A DNA stretch of 6,392 nt. It comes from Woeseiaceae bacterium. GTDB taxonomy: Bacteria; Pseudomonadota; Gammaproteobacteria; Steroidobacterales; Woeseiaceae. Of the stretch, positions 1-5,621 are shown piece by piece. The notes below the pieces were generated by a model. That model did no database searches and was not told where the DNA came from. It was given only the letters and a program-made list of their open reading frames with translations. A program made the translations under genes and the position numbers. The stretch spans positions 1 to 6,392 of the forward strand of contig JALHUQ010000182.1 of NCBI GenBank assembly GCA_022866645.1, read 5' to 3'. Every line of letters begins with the position of its first letter. The stretch's first letter is position 1.

Positions 1-226
1 GACATCGCAGGTTGACGATGTCACTGAGTTTGCCGAGAAAGCCTGCGTTGATGAGATAAGTCAGCGTTTCAATGCAGCAACGGTGAAAGTCTACACAGTC
101 AAAAAAAACAGTAACGGCTATATCGTCCGCGCAACTATTACCTTAGCGAAAGGCAACACAGCAAAGGCCTACTGTTTGACCAATACGCACGGTGGCGTAA
201 AGGACCTTTCGCTCGAAGAGCGATAG
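1..226 (+). CDS. 3' end of an unrecognised small protein (partial)
   Basis: An open frame enters from the left edge (first full codon at base 2) and runs 74 codons to TAG at 224-226. No start is visible, so the N-terminus lies outside the window. The visible part begins TSQVDDVTEF and ends LSLEER. It has two cysteines (visible residues 15 and 58) and alternating hydrophobic stretches such as GYIVRATITLA, which read as beta-strands. The two cysteines would allow a disulfide if the protein is periplasmic, but that is inference. Lysine codons are frequent and there is an A8 run at 101-108, so the stretch looks AT-richer than the genes that follow. I do not recognise the family. The uninterrupted frame and sensible amino-acid composition support a real gene end, but no function can be given. 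Confidence 0.6.
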   Translation, partial: TSQVDDVTEFAEKACVDEISQRFNAATVKVYTVKKNSNGYIVRATITLAKGNTAKAYCLTNTHGGVKDLSLEER

Positions 227-350
227 GTGTAATTCGTTAATGATCTCAGGGGGCGATGTAAAAGTTAAACTCTCAGTCTGGAGTGCGGCACGGTGAAAAT
301 CCCGACCAAATGCAATCCATCCAAAGGGGTCAGAGCCCAGGTAAACCAGC
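227..350. other. Spacer before the GntP permease gene
   Basis: These 124 bases lie between the partial gene and the permease. They contain no convincing intrinsic terminator for the upstream gene and no clear sigma-70 promoter. They do hold a short riboswitch-like fragment (287-307) and a palindromic repeat (326-338). The permease start has only a weak AGG at 339-341 as a ribosome-binding site. A stop codon in the permease frame at 342-344 rules out an earlier start. Confidence 0.5.
326..338. repeat. Short palindromic repeat, copy 1 (GGGGTCAGAGCCC)
   Basis: GGGGTCAGAGCCC is an imperfect palindrome preceded by AAA, 12 bp upstream of the permease ATG. A near-identical copy (12 of 13 bases) lies at 1765-1777, at the other end of the same gene. 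Elements starting GGGGTCAGA are common in gammaproteobacterial genomes, where REP-like sequences are associated with RAYT-type transposases. No transposase is present here, so the link is inference from resemblance. Confidence 0.5.
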
Positions 351-1742
351 ATGGAAGATAGTCTCAGCATTATCGGAATATTCGTTTCGCTGATCCTGCT
401 GATGGCGCTGGCCTATCGCGGAATCAGCGTCATTATCCTCGCCCCAGTTCTTGCTCTGCTTGCTGTGCTTTTTTCCGGCGGCGGCAGCCAGTTGCTTGCA
501 ATCTATACGCAGGTGTTCATGTACGGCGTGCTCGGATTCGTCGTCAAGTATTTTCCGGTGTTCCTGCTCGGCGCAATTTTCGGCAAGCTGATGGACGATT
601 CCGGCTCCGCTCAGAAGATAGCCCACGCGATTTTTACGATGATGGGCCCCAAGCGCGTCGTGCTGTCGGTGGTCGTCGCCTGTGGCATTTTGACGTATGG
701 CGGTGTATCGGTTTTCGTGGTGGTTTTCGCCATCTATCCGGTTGCGGCGGCGATGTTTCGAAACGCCCGGATTCCGAAGCGCCTGATTCCAGCGGCGTTA
801 GGTCTGGGTGGCGGCACGTTGACGATGACGTGCCTGCCCGGCGCCGTGCAAATTCAGAACATCATACCGACGGCGTACTTTGGTACCGACACCTACGCGG
901 CGCCCGTTTACGGAACCGTGTGCGGCGTTTTGATTTTGCTGGGGGGGTTGATGTGGCTGAAACGGCAGACCGCAGCGTATGCCGCTGAGGGCTATGGCGA
1001 AAATCACATTAATGAACCCGTCGAACTCGACGTCAGCCGACTGCCACCGCTTTCAATTGCACTGGCACCGGTTGTTTGTGTCATCGCCGCCAACTACGTG
1101 TTTTCGGAGTTGCTGATTCCTGCGTGGGACACCAGCTACCTGTCCGAAGCCCAATTCGGCGCGACCAGCGTCGACAAGCTTCGCAGCCTCTGGGCGATGA
1201 TCGCCGCTTTGCTGGTCGCCAGCCTCGCCGCCATTTTTCTGAACTGGCGACGTTTGACTAATCTCAATCAAACTCTCAGCGCCGGTGCGATCAACTCAAT
1301 GCTACCGACCTTCAATACCGGATCAGAGGTTGGTTATGGCGTAACCATCGCCTCGCTGGCCGGCTTCGCACTGATCAAGTTAGCCGTCATCAATGTCGCT
1401 CCGGGCCACCCTCTGATTTCTGCGTCAATTGCTGTCAACGTCCTCGCAGGCATCACCGGATCTGCCTCGGGCGGCATGAGCATCGCATTGGCCGCGTTGG
1501 GCGATACCTACCGCCAGTTGGCGATCGAAAACGGTATCAGCCTGGAATGGATGCACCGTGTTGTCTCGATGTCCTCAGGCGGTTTCGACACGCTGCCGCA
1601 CAATGGTGCTGTCATCACGATGTTCATCATCTGTGGACTGACGCATCGCCAGTCGTATAAAGACCTTGGCATGGTGACGCTGGTCATTCCGTTTAGTGTC
1701 GTGATTGTCGTTACGACATTGCTCAGCTTTTTCGGCACTTGA
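351..1742 (+). CDS. GntP-family permease (organic acid:H+ symporter)
   Basis: This 463-residue inner-membrane transporter belongs to the GntP family (gluconate and related hydroxy- or keto-acid proton symporters, TC 2.A.8). About 12-14 hydrophobic segments are visible. Family signatures are YFPVFLLGAIFGKL (67-80), LTYGGVSVFVVVFAIYP (114-130), LPGAVQIQNIIPT (172-184), SGGMSIAL (383-390) and GGFDTLPHNGAVITM (420-434), followed by a THRQSYKDLG segment. The length is usual for the family, and the overall pattern is closest to the subgroup often annotated as D-beta-hydroxybutyrate permease. No hydroxybutyrate dehydrogenase is adjacent, so the substrate stays open. ATG 351 is the first possible start because an in-frame stop lies at 342-344; the Shine-Dalgarno is weak. 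A G7 run at 941-947 lies within the frame without breaking it. The gene converges on the APC permease, 26 bp away. Confidence 0.9.
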   Translation: MEDSLSIIGIFVSLILLMALAYRGISVIILAPVLALLAVLFSGGGSQLLAIYTQVFMYGVLGFVVKYFPVFLLGAIFGKLMDDSGSAQKIAHAIFTMMGPKRVVLSVVVACGILTYGGVSVFVVVFAIYPVAAAMFRNARIPKRLIPAALGLGGGTLTMTCLPGAVQIQNIIPTAYFGTDTYAAPVYGTVCGVLILLGGLMWLKRQTAAYAAEGYGENHINEPVELDVSRLPPLSIALAPVVCVIAANYVFSELLIPAWDTSYLSEAQFGATSVDKLRSLWAMIAALLVASLAAIFLNWRRLTNLNQTLSAGAINSMLPTFNTGSEVGYGVTIASLAGFALIKLAVINVAPGHPLISASIAVNVLAGITGSASGGMSIALAALGDTYRQLAIENGISLEWMHRVVSMSSGGFDTLPHNGAVITMFIICGLTHRQSYKDLGMVTLVIPFSVVIVVTTLLSFFGT

Positions 1743-1763
1743 TGATTTCAGGGAATGAGCTGG

Positions 1764-1778
1764 AGGGGTCAGACCCCT
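1764..1778. repeat. Short palindromic repeat, copy 2, over the APC stop codon
   Basis: AGGGGTCAGACCCCT is a perfect palindrome around a central A (7-bp arms). It lies between the convergent permease genes. Read on the minus strand, it encodes the last residues (KGV) and the TGA stop of the APC permease. As RNA it could fold into a 5-bp GC stem with a 5-nt loop followed by TTT on the plus strand, giving at best a weak terminator for the GntP gene. It matches the element at 326-338 in 12 of 13 bases. Confidence 0.55.
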
Positions 1779-3067
1779 TTCGGGAATAACGCGTAGAACA
1801 CCAATCCCACCGCAATGACGCCGAGTGCGAACAATGCCTCGACGGGCCGGTTAATCAGCACGAACGCCAGCGTCCAGCCCGTCAACGCCAGATAGATGAG
1901 CGGTGTCAGTGGGTAAGCGAAAGTGCGGTAAGGGCGCGGCAATTCGGGCTGCCGCACACGCAGCACGAAAACACCCAGCACAGTGACAAAACTGTTAAGT
2001 GCGAGAATGAAGCCCGCGAAAACCAACACTGCCTCGAAGCTGGACGTCAAAATAAAGAGTATCGCCAGAGACGACTGAAACAGAATGGCCGACGCCGGAA
2101 CACCGTCGCTGTTGGTACGCCCGAGCAGCCGCAGCGTTTGGAAATCCTGACCAATCACCTGCAAGACGCGAGGGCCGGCGACCGTCATGGCACTCACTGT
2201 CGAAATTAACAGCAAACTCAGAACCAGACCCGCGAAGCGCCCGCCCGTTTCGCCGAACGCCGCGTCCGCCGCGATGTAACCGACTTCGACCTGTCCGGTC
2301 ATTGCCTGCATGGGTGCCACAGTCAGAAAGACAAAATTGAGTGCGAGATAGAGGATCATCACCACGAGTGTTCCAATAATCAGAATCCACGGCAGTGTCC
2401 GCTGCGCATTTTCCAGTTCGCCGCTCAGGTAGGTAGCCGCATTCCAACCCGTGAAAGCGTAACTCACATAAATCAGGGAGACAGCAAACGCACTGCTTGT
2501 GAGTACGTCGATGTCGTCCGTGGCGGGAGCGAATTGGACCGACTGAGCTGTGTCGGCTAATAAGAGGGCTGCGGTGCAGAAAGCAATGATGATTCCGACT
2601 TTTGCCACAGTAAAAATTACTTGCAGCGCGCCGCTGTTGCGCCGTGTGCTGCTGTGAACGAAGGTGAGGATGATGATCAGGGCACAGGCGAGCAATTTTT
2701 GTAGCCAAGGATGCGATTCGCCCGACAAAATCGACGTCGAATAGGCAGCAAATGTCATGGCGGCCAACGCGGTTGGCCCTGCAAACCCGACCGTTGCCGA
2801 CACCCATCCCGACACAAATCCGATGGCAGGATGATAAATGCGTGTCAGGAAATTGTACTCGCCGCCCGATCTGGGCATCGCTGCGCCAAGCTCTGCGTAG
2901 GTCATGGCACCGCAGAGCGCAATACGGCCACCGACTGCCCACAACATAAGTAAGGCAAAGCCGGAACGGATTTCGAGCAGCTGAAAACCGAGGCTGGTGA
3001 AGACACCGGTGCCGACCATATTGGCGATGACCACGCTCGTGACGGTCGTGTAACGGAATTTGCTCAT
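1769..3067 (-). CDS. APC-superfamily amino acid permease
   Basis: This 432-residue inner-membrane transporter of the amino acid-polyamine-organocation superfamily probably takes up or exchanges an amino acid. TM1 has the helix-breaking GTG motif (19-21, in IANMVGTGVFTSLGF) that contacts the substrate backbone in this fold. The conserved loop GAMTYAELGAAMPRSGGEY (53-71) and the TM6 signature AFTGWNAATYLSGELENAQR (204-223) are clear. The C-terminal PELPRPYRTFAYPLTPL segment (374-390) is also typical. About 12 membrane segments fit the usual length. Arg48, within TM2 (GGRIAL), is unusual, since most relatives have a hydrophobic residue there. ATG 3067 has no clear Shine-Dalgarno; an in-frame stop at 3104-3106 limits any longer start, and a later start would cut into TM1. 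The last codons and the stop lie inside a palindromic repeat. The substrate cannot be read from sequence; LAT-like amino-acid exchangers are the nearest guess. Confidence 0.9.
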   Translation of the reverse strand: MSKFRYTTVTSVVIANMVGTGVFTSLGFQLLEIRSGFALLMLWAVGGRIALCGAMTYAELGAAMPRSGGEYNFLTRIYHPAIGFVSGWVSATVGFAGPTALAAMTFAAYSTSILSGESHPWLQKLLACALIIILTFVHSSTRRNSGALQVIFTVAKVGIIIAFCTAALLLADTAQSVQFAPATDDIDVLTSSAFAVSLIYVSYAFTGWNAATYLSGELENAQRTLPWILIIGTLVVMILYLALNFVFLTVAPMQAMTGQVEVGYIAADAAFGETGGRFAGLVLSLLLISTVSAMTVAGPRVLQVIGQDFQTLRLLGRTNSDGVPASAILFQSSLAILFILTSSFEAVLVFAGFILALNSFVTVLGVFVLRVRQPELPRPYRTFAYPLTPLIYLALTGWTLAFVLINRPVEALFALGVIAVGLVFYALFPKGV

Positions 3068-3078
3068 TTGAAATACCA

Positions 3079-3107
3079 GCGTATTGCCGAGGACAGGAGC
3101 ATGTCAA
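3079..3107 (-). promoter_or_regulatory. Candidate sigma-70 promoter for the APC permease
   Basis: On the minus strand there is a perfect TTGACA -35 (3102-3107). After a 16-17 bp spacer comes a poor -10, AATACG or ATACGC (3079-3085). Transcription would begin only a few bases before ATG 3067, which fits the absence of a Shine-Dalgarno if the message is almost leaderless. The weak -10 suggests a need for an activator, and the inverted repeat at 3120-3161 is suitably placed just upstream. Confidence 0.4.
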
Positions 3108-3119
3108 TTCGCGTTGCTG

Positions 3120-3166
3120 GGTACTGACAGGTGACCAGGCTCACAGTCATTTGTCAGTACCTGTCA
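3120..3166. promoter_or_regulatory. Inverted repeat, candidate operator in the divergent region
   Basis: GGTACTGACA (3120-3129) and TGTCAGTACC (3152-3161) are perfect 10-bp inverted arms, 22 bases apart. A second, overlapping pair is TGACAGGT (3125-3132) with ACCTGTCA (3159-3166). TGTCA occurs at 3152 and 3162, exactly one helical turn apart, and again inside the -35 of the APC gene. The element lies between the APC promoter and the start of the first lipoprotein gene. No T-run follows, so it is not a terminator. A protein-binding site is the likelier reading; the regulator is unknown. Confidence 0.5.
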
Positions 3167-3187
3167 TGGCACTCCCGCATAGGCTCA

Positions 3188-3196
3188 TGCTAAAAT
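3188..3196 (+). promoter_or_regulatory. Candidate extended -10 promoter for the first lipoprotein gene
   Basis: TGCTAAAAT is an extended -10 (TGn + TAAAAT) with no good -35 at the usual distance. It would give an untranslated leader of about 70 nt before ATG 3274. The leader contains a CTTGA-TC-TCAAG inverted repeat (3218-3229). The inverted repeat at 3120-3166 ends about 20 bp upstream. Confidence 0.35.
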
Positions 3197-3273
3197 GCTC
3201 AATGATCGAAACCAGAACTTGATCTCAAGAAAAAAAGACAATAGTTCAACAGAAGAGCCAAAGGAATCTATAA

Positions 3274-3966
3274 ATGAAGATTATCAACTCAGTCTTTAGA
3301 CTGATCACGGTACTTGCATTGGCTGTCGCCGCCGTGAGCTGCTCGACAGCGCCACCGACCATACAGACCGGCCCCGACGCCGAGGTATCATTCGATGGCC
3401 TGCACAAAGTTGACAACGCCAAGGCCAGCGAGGCGTGGGCCAGACCGGACCTCGATCTATCCGTATATACCAAGCTATGGCCTGTAAGCGCCGGAATCGA
3501 GTACCGACAGGTCCAAGACCGAGGCCGGTCACCGATGGCAAATTCGCGAGGCGGGCCGTATTTCATAGACGACAAAGCTCGCGCGCAATTCGAGACCCTG
3601 GTCGCCGATATTTTCAAAGAAGAGCTGCAGCAAATTCAGCGATTCGAACTGGTGGACGGGCCTGGCCCGGATGTGCTCATGGTTGCCGGTGGACTGCTGG
3701 ATGTAATTTCCTACGTTCCGCCGGATCCGGTCGGAAGTCGTTCCGAGGTCTATCTTAGCTCCGTCGGCGAAGCCACGCTGGTTTTGGAACTACGAGATTC
3801 GGAGACCGGCACGATCCTCGCACGCTCCATTGACCGACGCGCTGCCGAAAGCCCAGGTGGCACGCTTCAGAATTCCAACAACGTAAGCAACGCCGCGGAC
3901 GCGAAACGTGTAATTCGTCGTTGGGCAGTCAGGTTGCGTGAAGGGCTCGACGGATTTTTTGAATAG
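3274..3966 (+). CDS. DUF3313-type lipoprotein A
   Basis: This 230-residue predicted lipoprotein is the first of three paralogs. The signal peptide has a basic start, a hydrophobic core (LITVLALAVAA) and lipobox AVSC with Cys23. Ser at +2 means no inner-membrane retention signal, so outer-membrane sorting is expected. The mature part has DGLHKV (41-46), RPDLDLSVYTKLW (57-69), a charged helix ending in ELQQIQRFELVDGPGPDVL (117-135), the core GEATLVLELRDSETGTILAR (155-174) and a C-terminal helix with RRWAVRLREGLDGFFE. This order matches the DUF3313 family of putative lipoproteins, whose function is unknown to me. AAGGA at 3261-3265, 8 bp before ATG, supports the start. A strong terminator follows, so the gene is probably transcribed alone. 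No catalytic motif is seen; a structural or binding role in the envelope is inference. Confidence 0.85.
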   Translation: MKIINSVFRLITVLALAVAAVSCSTAPPTIQTGPDAEVSFDGLHKVDNAKASEAWARPDLDLSVYTKLWPVSAGIEYRQVQDRGRSPMANSRGGPYFIDDKARAQFETLVADIFKEELQQIQRFELVDGPGPDVLMVAGGLLDVISYVPPDPVGSRSEVYLSSVGEATLVLELRDSETGTILARSIDRRAAESPGGTLQNSNNVSNAADAKRVIRRWAVRLREGLDGFFE

Positions 3967-3995
3967 CAGTTCAGTTTTCGAACGGTACTGTTTGC

Positions 3996-4028
3996 AGCAG
4001 CCAGTGCGGGTACGCACTGGCTGTTTTT
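3996..4028 (+). terminator. Intrinsic terminator after lipoprotein A
   Basis: CAGCCAGTGCG (3998-4008) pairs perfectly with CGCACTGGCTG (4013-4023) around a GGTA loop. The stem extends by a G-U and an A-U pair, and TTTTT follows at 4024-4028. It lies 30 bp past the stop codon. The opposite strand lacks a T-run after the stem, so termination is for plus-strand transcripts only. Confidence 0.92.
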
Positions 4029-4079
4029 CCTTACGCACTCAAATTCCGGCAAGTCAGGGTGTCTGGTGCCTGCGGAAGG

Positions 4080-4748
4080 TCAACGACCTTTGATCAAAGC
4101 CGCCAGCCGCGAGCGGCCCACCGATGCCCAGTTGGCGCCGAGTTTTTCGGCGTCCTCCCATCGAGTCACCATGCCGTCTTTCTGCGCCATTGCAGCGCCT
4201 TGAAGCACTTTGATGTCGACGGCGCGCGCAAGAATCTCGTTTGAGCGAGAGTCCCTGAGTTCAAGTATCAGCGTCGCTTCGCCCGTGGCAACCAACGCCA
4301 ACCCCGCCCAGCCGGAACTGCCGGCCGCTCCGGGTGGCACCGTCGCAGTGATATTTTCAACTCGTACGCCCAACTCGAGCACGTTCTCACCCGGTTCGTC
4401 GACCAGTTCAAGATTCTTCAGTCCCGCTAACTCGGACCTGAATGCCGAAGACAGCATGTCGCGAAAGCGCTGTTTTTGATCGTCATCCAGCGGAAATTGC
4501 CGCAGTGATTTGTCGGGCGTTCGGAACGCGAGTTCCGGTTCGCTGAAAATAATGCCGGTATAGCTGCTGAACACCGTCCCCGGGCGAACCTGGGCAATGT
4601 CGAGGGACCGTATCCTGACGTTGATCAGGCCTTCATAGTTGGCCTCGGGCTCGCTCACGACTGCCCCCTGCGACATGCAGGAAACCAACGAAAAAACAAC
4701 GAGGCATAAGCCTATGATGCCGGCGCGCCGCATGATTTCGATTTTCAT
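4080..4748 (-). CDS. DUF3313-like lipoprotein B
   Basis: This predicted lipoprotein of 222 residues is paralogous to its two neighbours. The signal peptide (MKIEIMRRAGIIGLCLVVFS) ends in lipobox LVSC with Cys24. It shares YEGLINV (38-44), RPGTVFSSYTGI (55-66), a helix leading to LELVDEPGENVLEL (103-116), the core GEATLILELRDSRSNEILAR (146-165) and a late Trp (NWASVGRSRL). A Gly/Ala-rich insert (PPGAAGSSGWAGLALVA) precedes the core. Three starts are possible: GTG 4763, ATG 4748 and ATG 4733. None has a good Shine-Dalgarno; 4748 gives the most normal signal peptide, and GTG 4763 would lie only a few bases past the predicted transcript start. The gene converges on lipoprotein A and is divergent from lipoprotein C. 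Its role is unknown; an outer-membrane location is expected (Met at +2). Confidence 0.8.
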   Translation of the reverse strand: MKIEIMRRAGIIGLCLVVFSLVSCMSQGAVVSEPEANYEGLINVRIRSLDIAQVRPGTVFSSYTGIIFSEPELAFRTPDKSLRQFPLDDDQKQRFRDMLSSAFRSELAGLKNLELVDEPGENVLELGVRVENITATVPPGAAGSSGWAGLALVATGEATLILELRDSRSNEILARAVDIKVLQGAAMAQKDGMVTRWEDAEKLGANWASVGRSRLAALIKGR

Positions 4749-4772
4749 TGTGAGGCTGTGCACAGTCCGGAA

Positions 4773-4801
4773 ACTATGCTTGAATTACCCGGGGCGGGCA
4801 A
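4773..4801 (-). promoter_or_regulatory. Candidate sigma-70 promoter for lipoprotein B
   Basis: On the minus strand, TTGCCC (4796-4801) and CATAGT (4773-4778) are separated by exactly 17 bp, each matching the consensus in 4 of 6 positions. Transcription would start near 4766, about 18 nt before ATG 4748. The -35 coincides with one arm of the inverted repeat at 4795-4822. Confidence 0.35.
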
Positions 4802-4822
4802 TCGAAAGTTTGCTTTTGCCCG
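4795..4822. promoter_or_regulatory. Inverted repeat between divergent lipoprotein genes
   Basis: CGGGCAA (4795-4801) and TTGCCCG (4816-4822) are perfect 7-bp arms around a 14-base centre. The left arm holds the candidate -35 of lipoprotein B. The right arm lies 48 bp upstream of the lipoprotein C start. It could be an operator or, if transcribed, a leader hairpin for gene C. Confidence 0.35.
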
Positions 4823-4857
4823 GAGTTTTCATGGCAAGCACACATCGGTCAACGAAC

Positions 4858-4861
4858 AGGA
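4858..4861 (+). promoter_or_regulatory. Ribosome-binding site deciding the lipoprotein C start
   Basis: AGGA lies 8 bp before ATG 4870. It favours this start over ATG 4831, which has GGAG 5 bp upstream and would add 13 polar residues before the signal peptide. It also favours it over the far upstream frame opening at 4639, which runs antisense through lipoprotein B. Confidence 0.6.
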
Positions 4862-4869
4862 TTCATAGC

Positions 4870-5475
4870 ATGCCTATCCAAAATCGCCGCGGATCGATTT
4901 CCGCATCGTTGCTCGCGGTCCTCAGCCTGATGCTCGCCGCTTGCACCACGGTCGAATCGCAAAGCTTTCGGGCTGTAAAAAATTCGCGAGTTGAATCCGC
5001 CAAAATCGCGGCCGATGCGGATTTCAGCAAATACGATCGATTGCTCGTTGACGATATGGGGATATATTTTCCGACCAGCGCGCCAGTGCCCGACAGTGAT
5101 CTGCAGCACATTCGCGACATCTTCCGTGATGCGTTCTCGGCTGAACTGAAAGGCTATGAGTACACTCGCGAACCTGGCCCCGGGATGTTGCGCGTGCAGG
5201 CAACACTGATAGACCTTCGGCACGCCACGCCCATGGACGAGATGCCGAATTTGCGCCGCGAACTAAAAGAAATCGCGAAACCCGGCGCGCTGGTATTTCT
5301 GATGGAGCTGCGTGATTCGGGGACCAACGAGGTCCTGGCAAGAGCGGCGGACAGTGCTGAGGCCCCGCGCTTTGCGTACGCTGACGACAACAGCACTGAC
5401 TGGAAAACCGTTGAAGTAGCCGCCGCGCACTGGGCCATGCTATTCCGCGAGTTCCTGGACCGCAGTTTCGAATAG
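4870..5475 (+). CDS. DUF3313-type lipoprotein C
   Basis: This 201-residue predicted lipoprotein is the shortest and most divergent of the three paralogs. The signal peptide is classical: MPIQNRRG, hydrophobic SASLLAVLSLM, lipobox LAAC with Cys25, and Thr at +2 (outer-membrane sorting expected). The mature part shares DADFSKYDRLLV (49-60, matching the P/D-x-D-x-S-x-Y motif of lipoprotein A), a helix running to EYTREPGPGMLRV (97-109), the core LVFLMELRDSGTNEVLAR (131-148) and a C-terminal helix HWAMLFREFLDRSFE, very like the end of A (RWAVRLREGLDGFFE). It lacks the GEATL start of the core, which is PGALVFL here. The segment before the core is charged (MPNLRRELKEIAK) where B has a Gly/Ala-rich stretch. 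It is divergent from B. The start is set by AGGA at 4858. The function is not known. Confidence 0.83.
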   Translation: MPIQNRRGSISASLLAVLSLMLAACTTVESQSFRAVKNSRVESAKIAADADFSKYDRLLVDDMGIYFPTSAPVPDSDLQHIRDIFRDAFSAELKGYEYTREPGPGMLRVQATLIDLRHATPMDEMPNLRRELKEIAKPGALVFLMELRDSGTNEVLARAADSAEAPRFAYADDNSTDWKTVEVAAAHWAMLFREFLDRSFE

Positions 5476-5484
5476 ACATCGCGT

Positions 5485-5510
5485 GTCACTCAGCCAGCGC
5501 TCAGGGTGAC
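5485..5510 (+). terminator. Weak hairpin after lipoprotein C
   Basis: GTCACTC (5485-5491) can pair with GGGTGAC (5504-5510), with one G-U, around a 12-nt loop, 10 bp past the stop codon. No T-run follows, so it could be a 3'-end hairpin or Rho-assisted end but is not a clear intrinsic terminator. Confidence 0.2.
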
Positions 5511-5602
5511 GACAAATTTAGCCTGACTGCCGGAGCTTACTCGGTATTTCGATACGACTGTTGGGTTAGGCATTGTGCGGTTCTTTCGTCGTCCCGAACC
5601 TG

Positions 5603-5621
5603 TAACATGAAATAACATGAA
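5603..5621 (+). repeat. Tandem TAACATGAA with a two-codon mini-ORF before the hydrolase
   Basis: TAACATGAA occurs at 5603-5611 and again at 5613-5621. The first copy creates ATG-AAA-TAA (5607-5615), a two-codon open frame that stops one base before the hydrolase ATG (5617) in a different frame. No Shine-Dalgarno is seen for either ATG. Confidence 0.4.

Noticed and set aside
102..108. A AAA AAC slippery heptamer in the partial first gene.
   Set aside because: A -1 shift there meets a TAA within two codons, and no stimulatory stem is evident, so programmed frameshifting is unlikely.
1995..3107. A 370-codon open frame on the minus strand overlapping most of the APC permease gene.
   Set aside because: It is rich in Arg, His and Cys, has no membrane or domain pattern and begins at TTG. 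The overlapping frame has full APC signatures, so this is a shadow frame.
3187..3222. An 11-codon open frame (MLKCSMIETRT) in the leader of lipoprotein A.
   Set aside because: It has no ribosome-binding site and overlaps the predicted -10, so it would not be fully transcribed.
4639..4869. A long N-terminal extension of lipoprotein C starting at 4639.
   Set aside because: It runs antisense through the start of lipoprotein B and would bury the signal peptide. ATG 4870 with AGGA at 8 bp gives a classical lipoprotein start.
5476..5616. Search for a promoter or regulatory RNA in the spacer before the hydrolase.
   Set aside because: Only short hairpins (such as GTAT-TTCG-ATAC) and no paired -35/-10 were found, so nothing beyond the weak hairpin and the tandem repeat can be supported.
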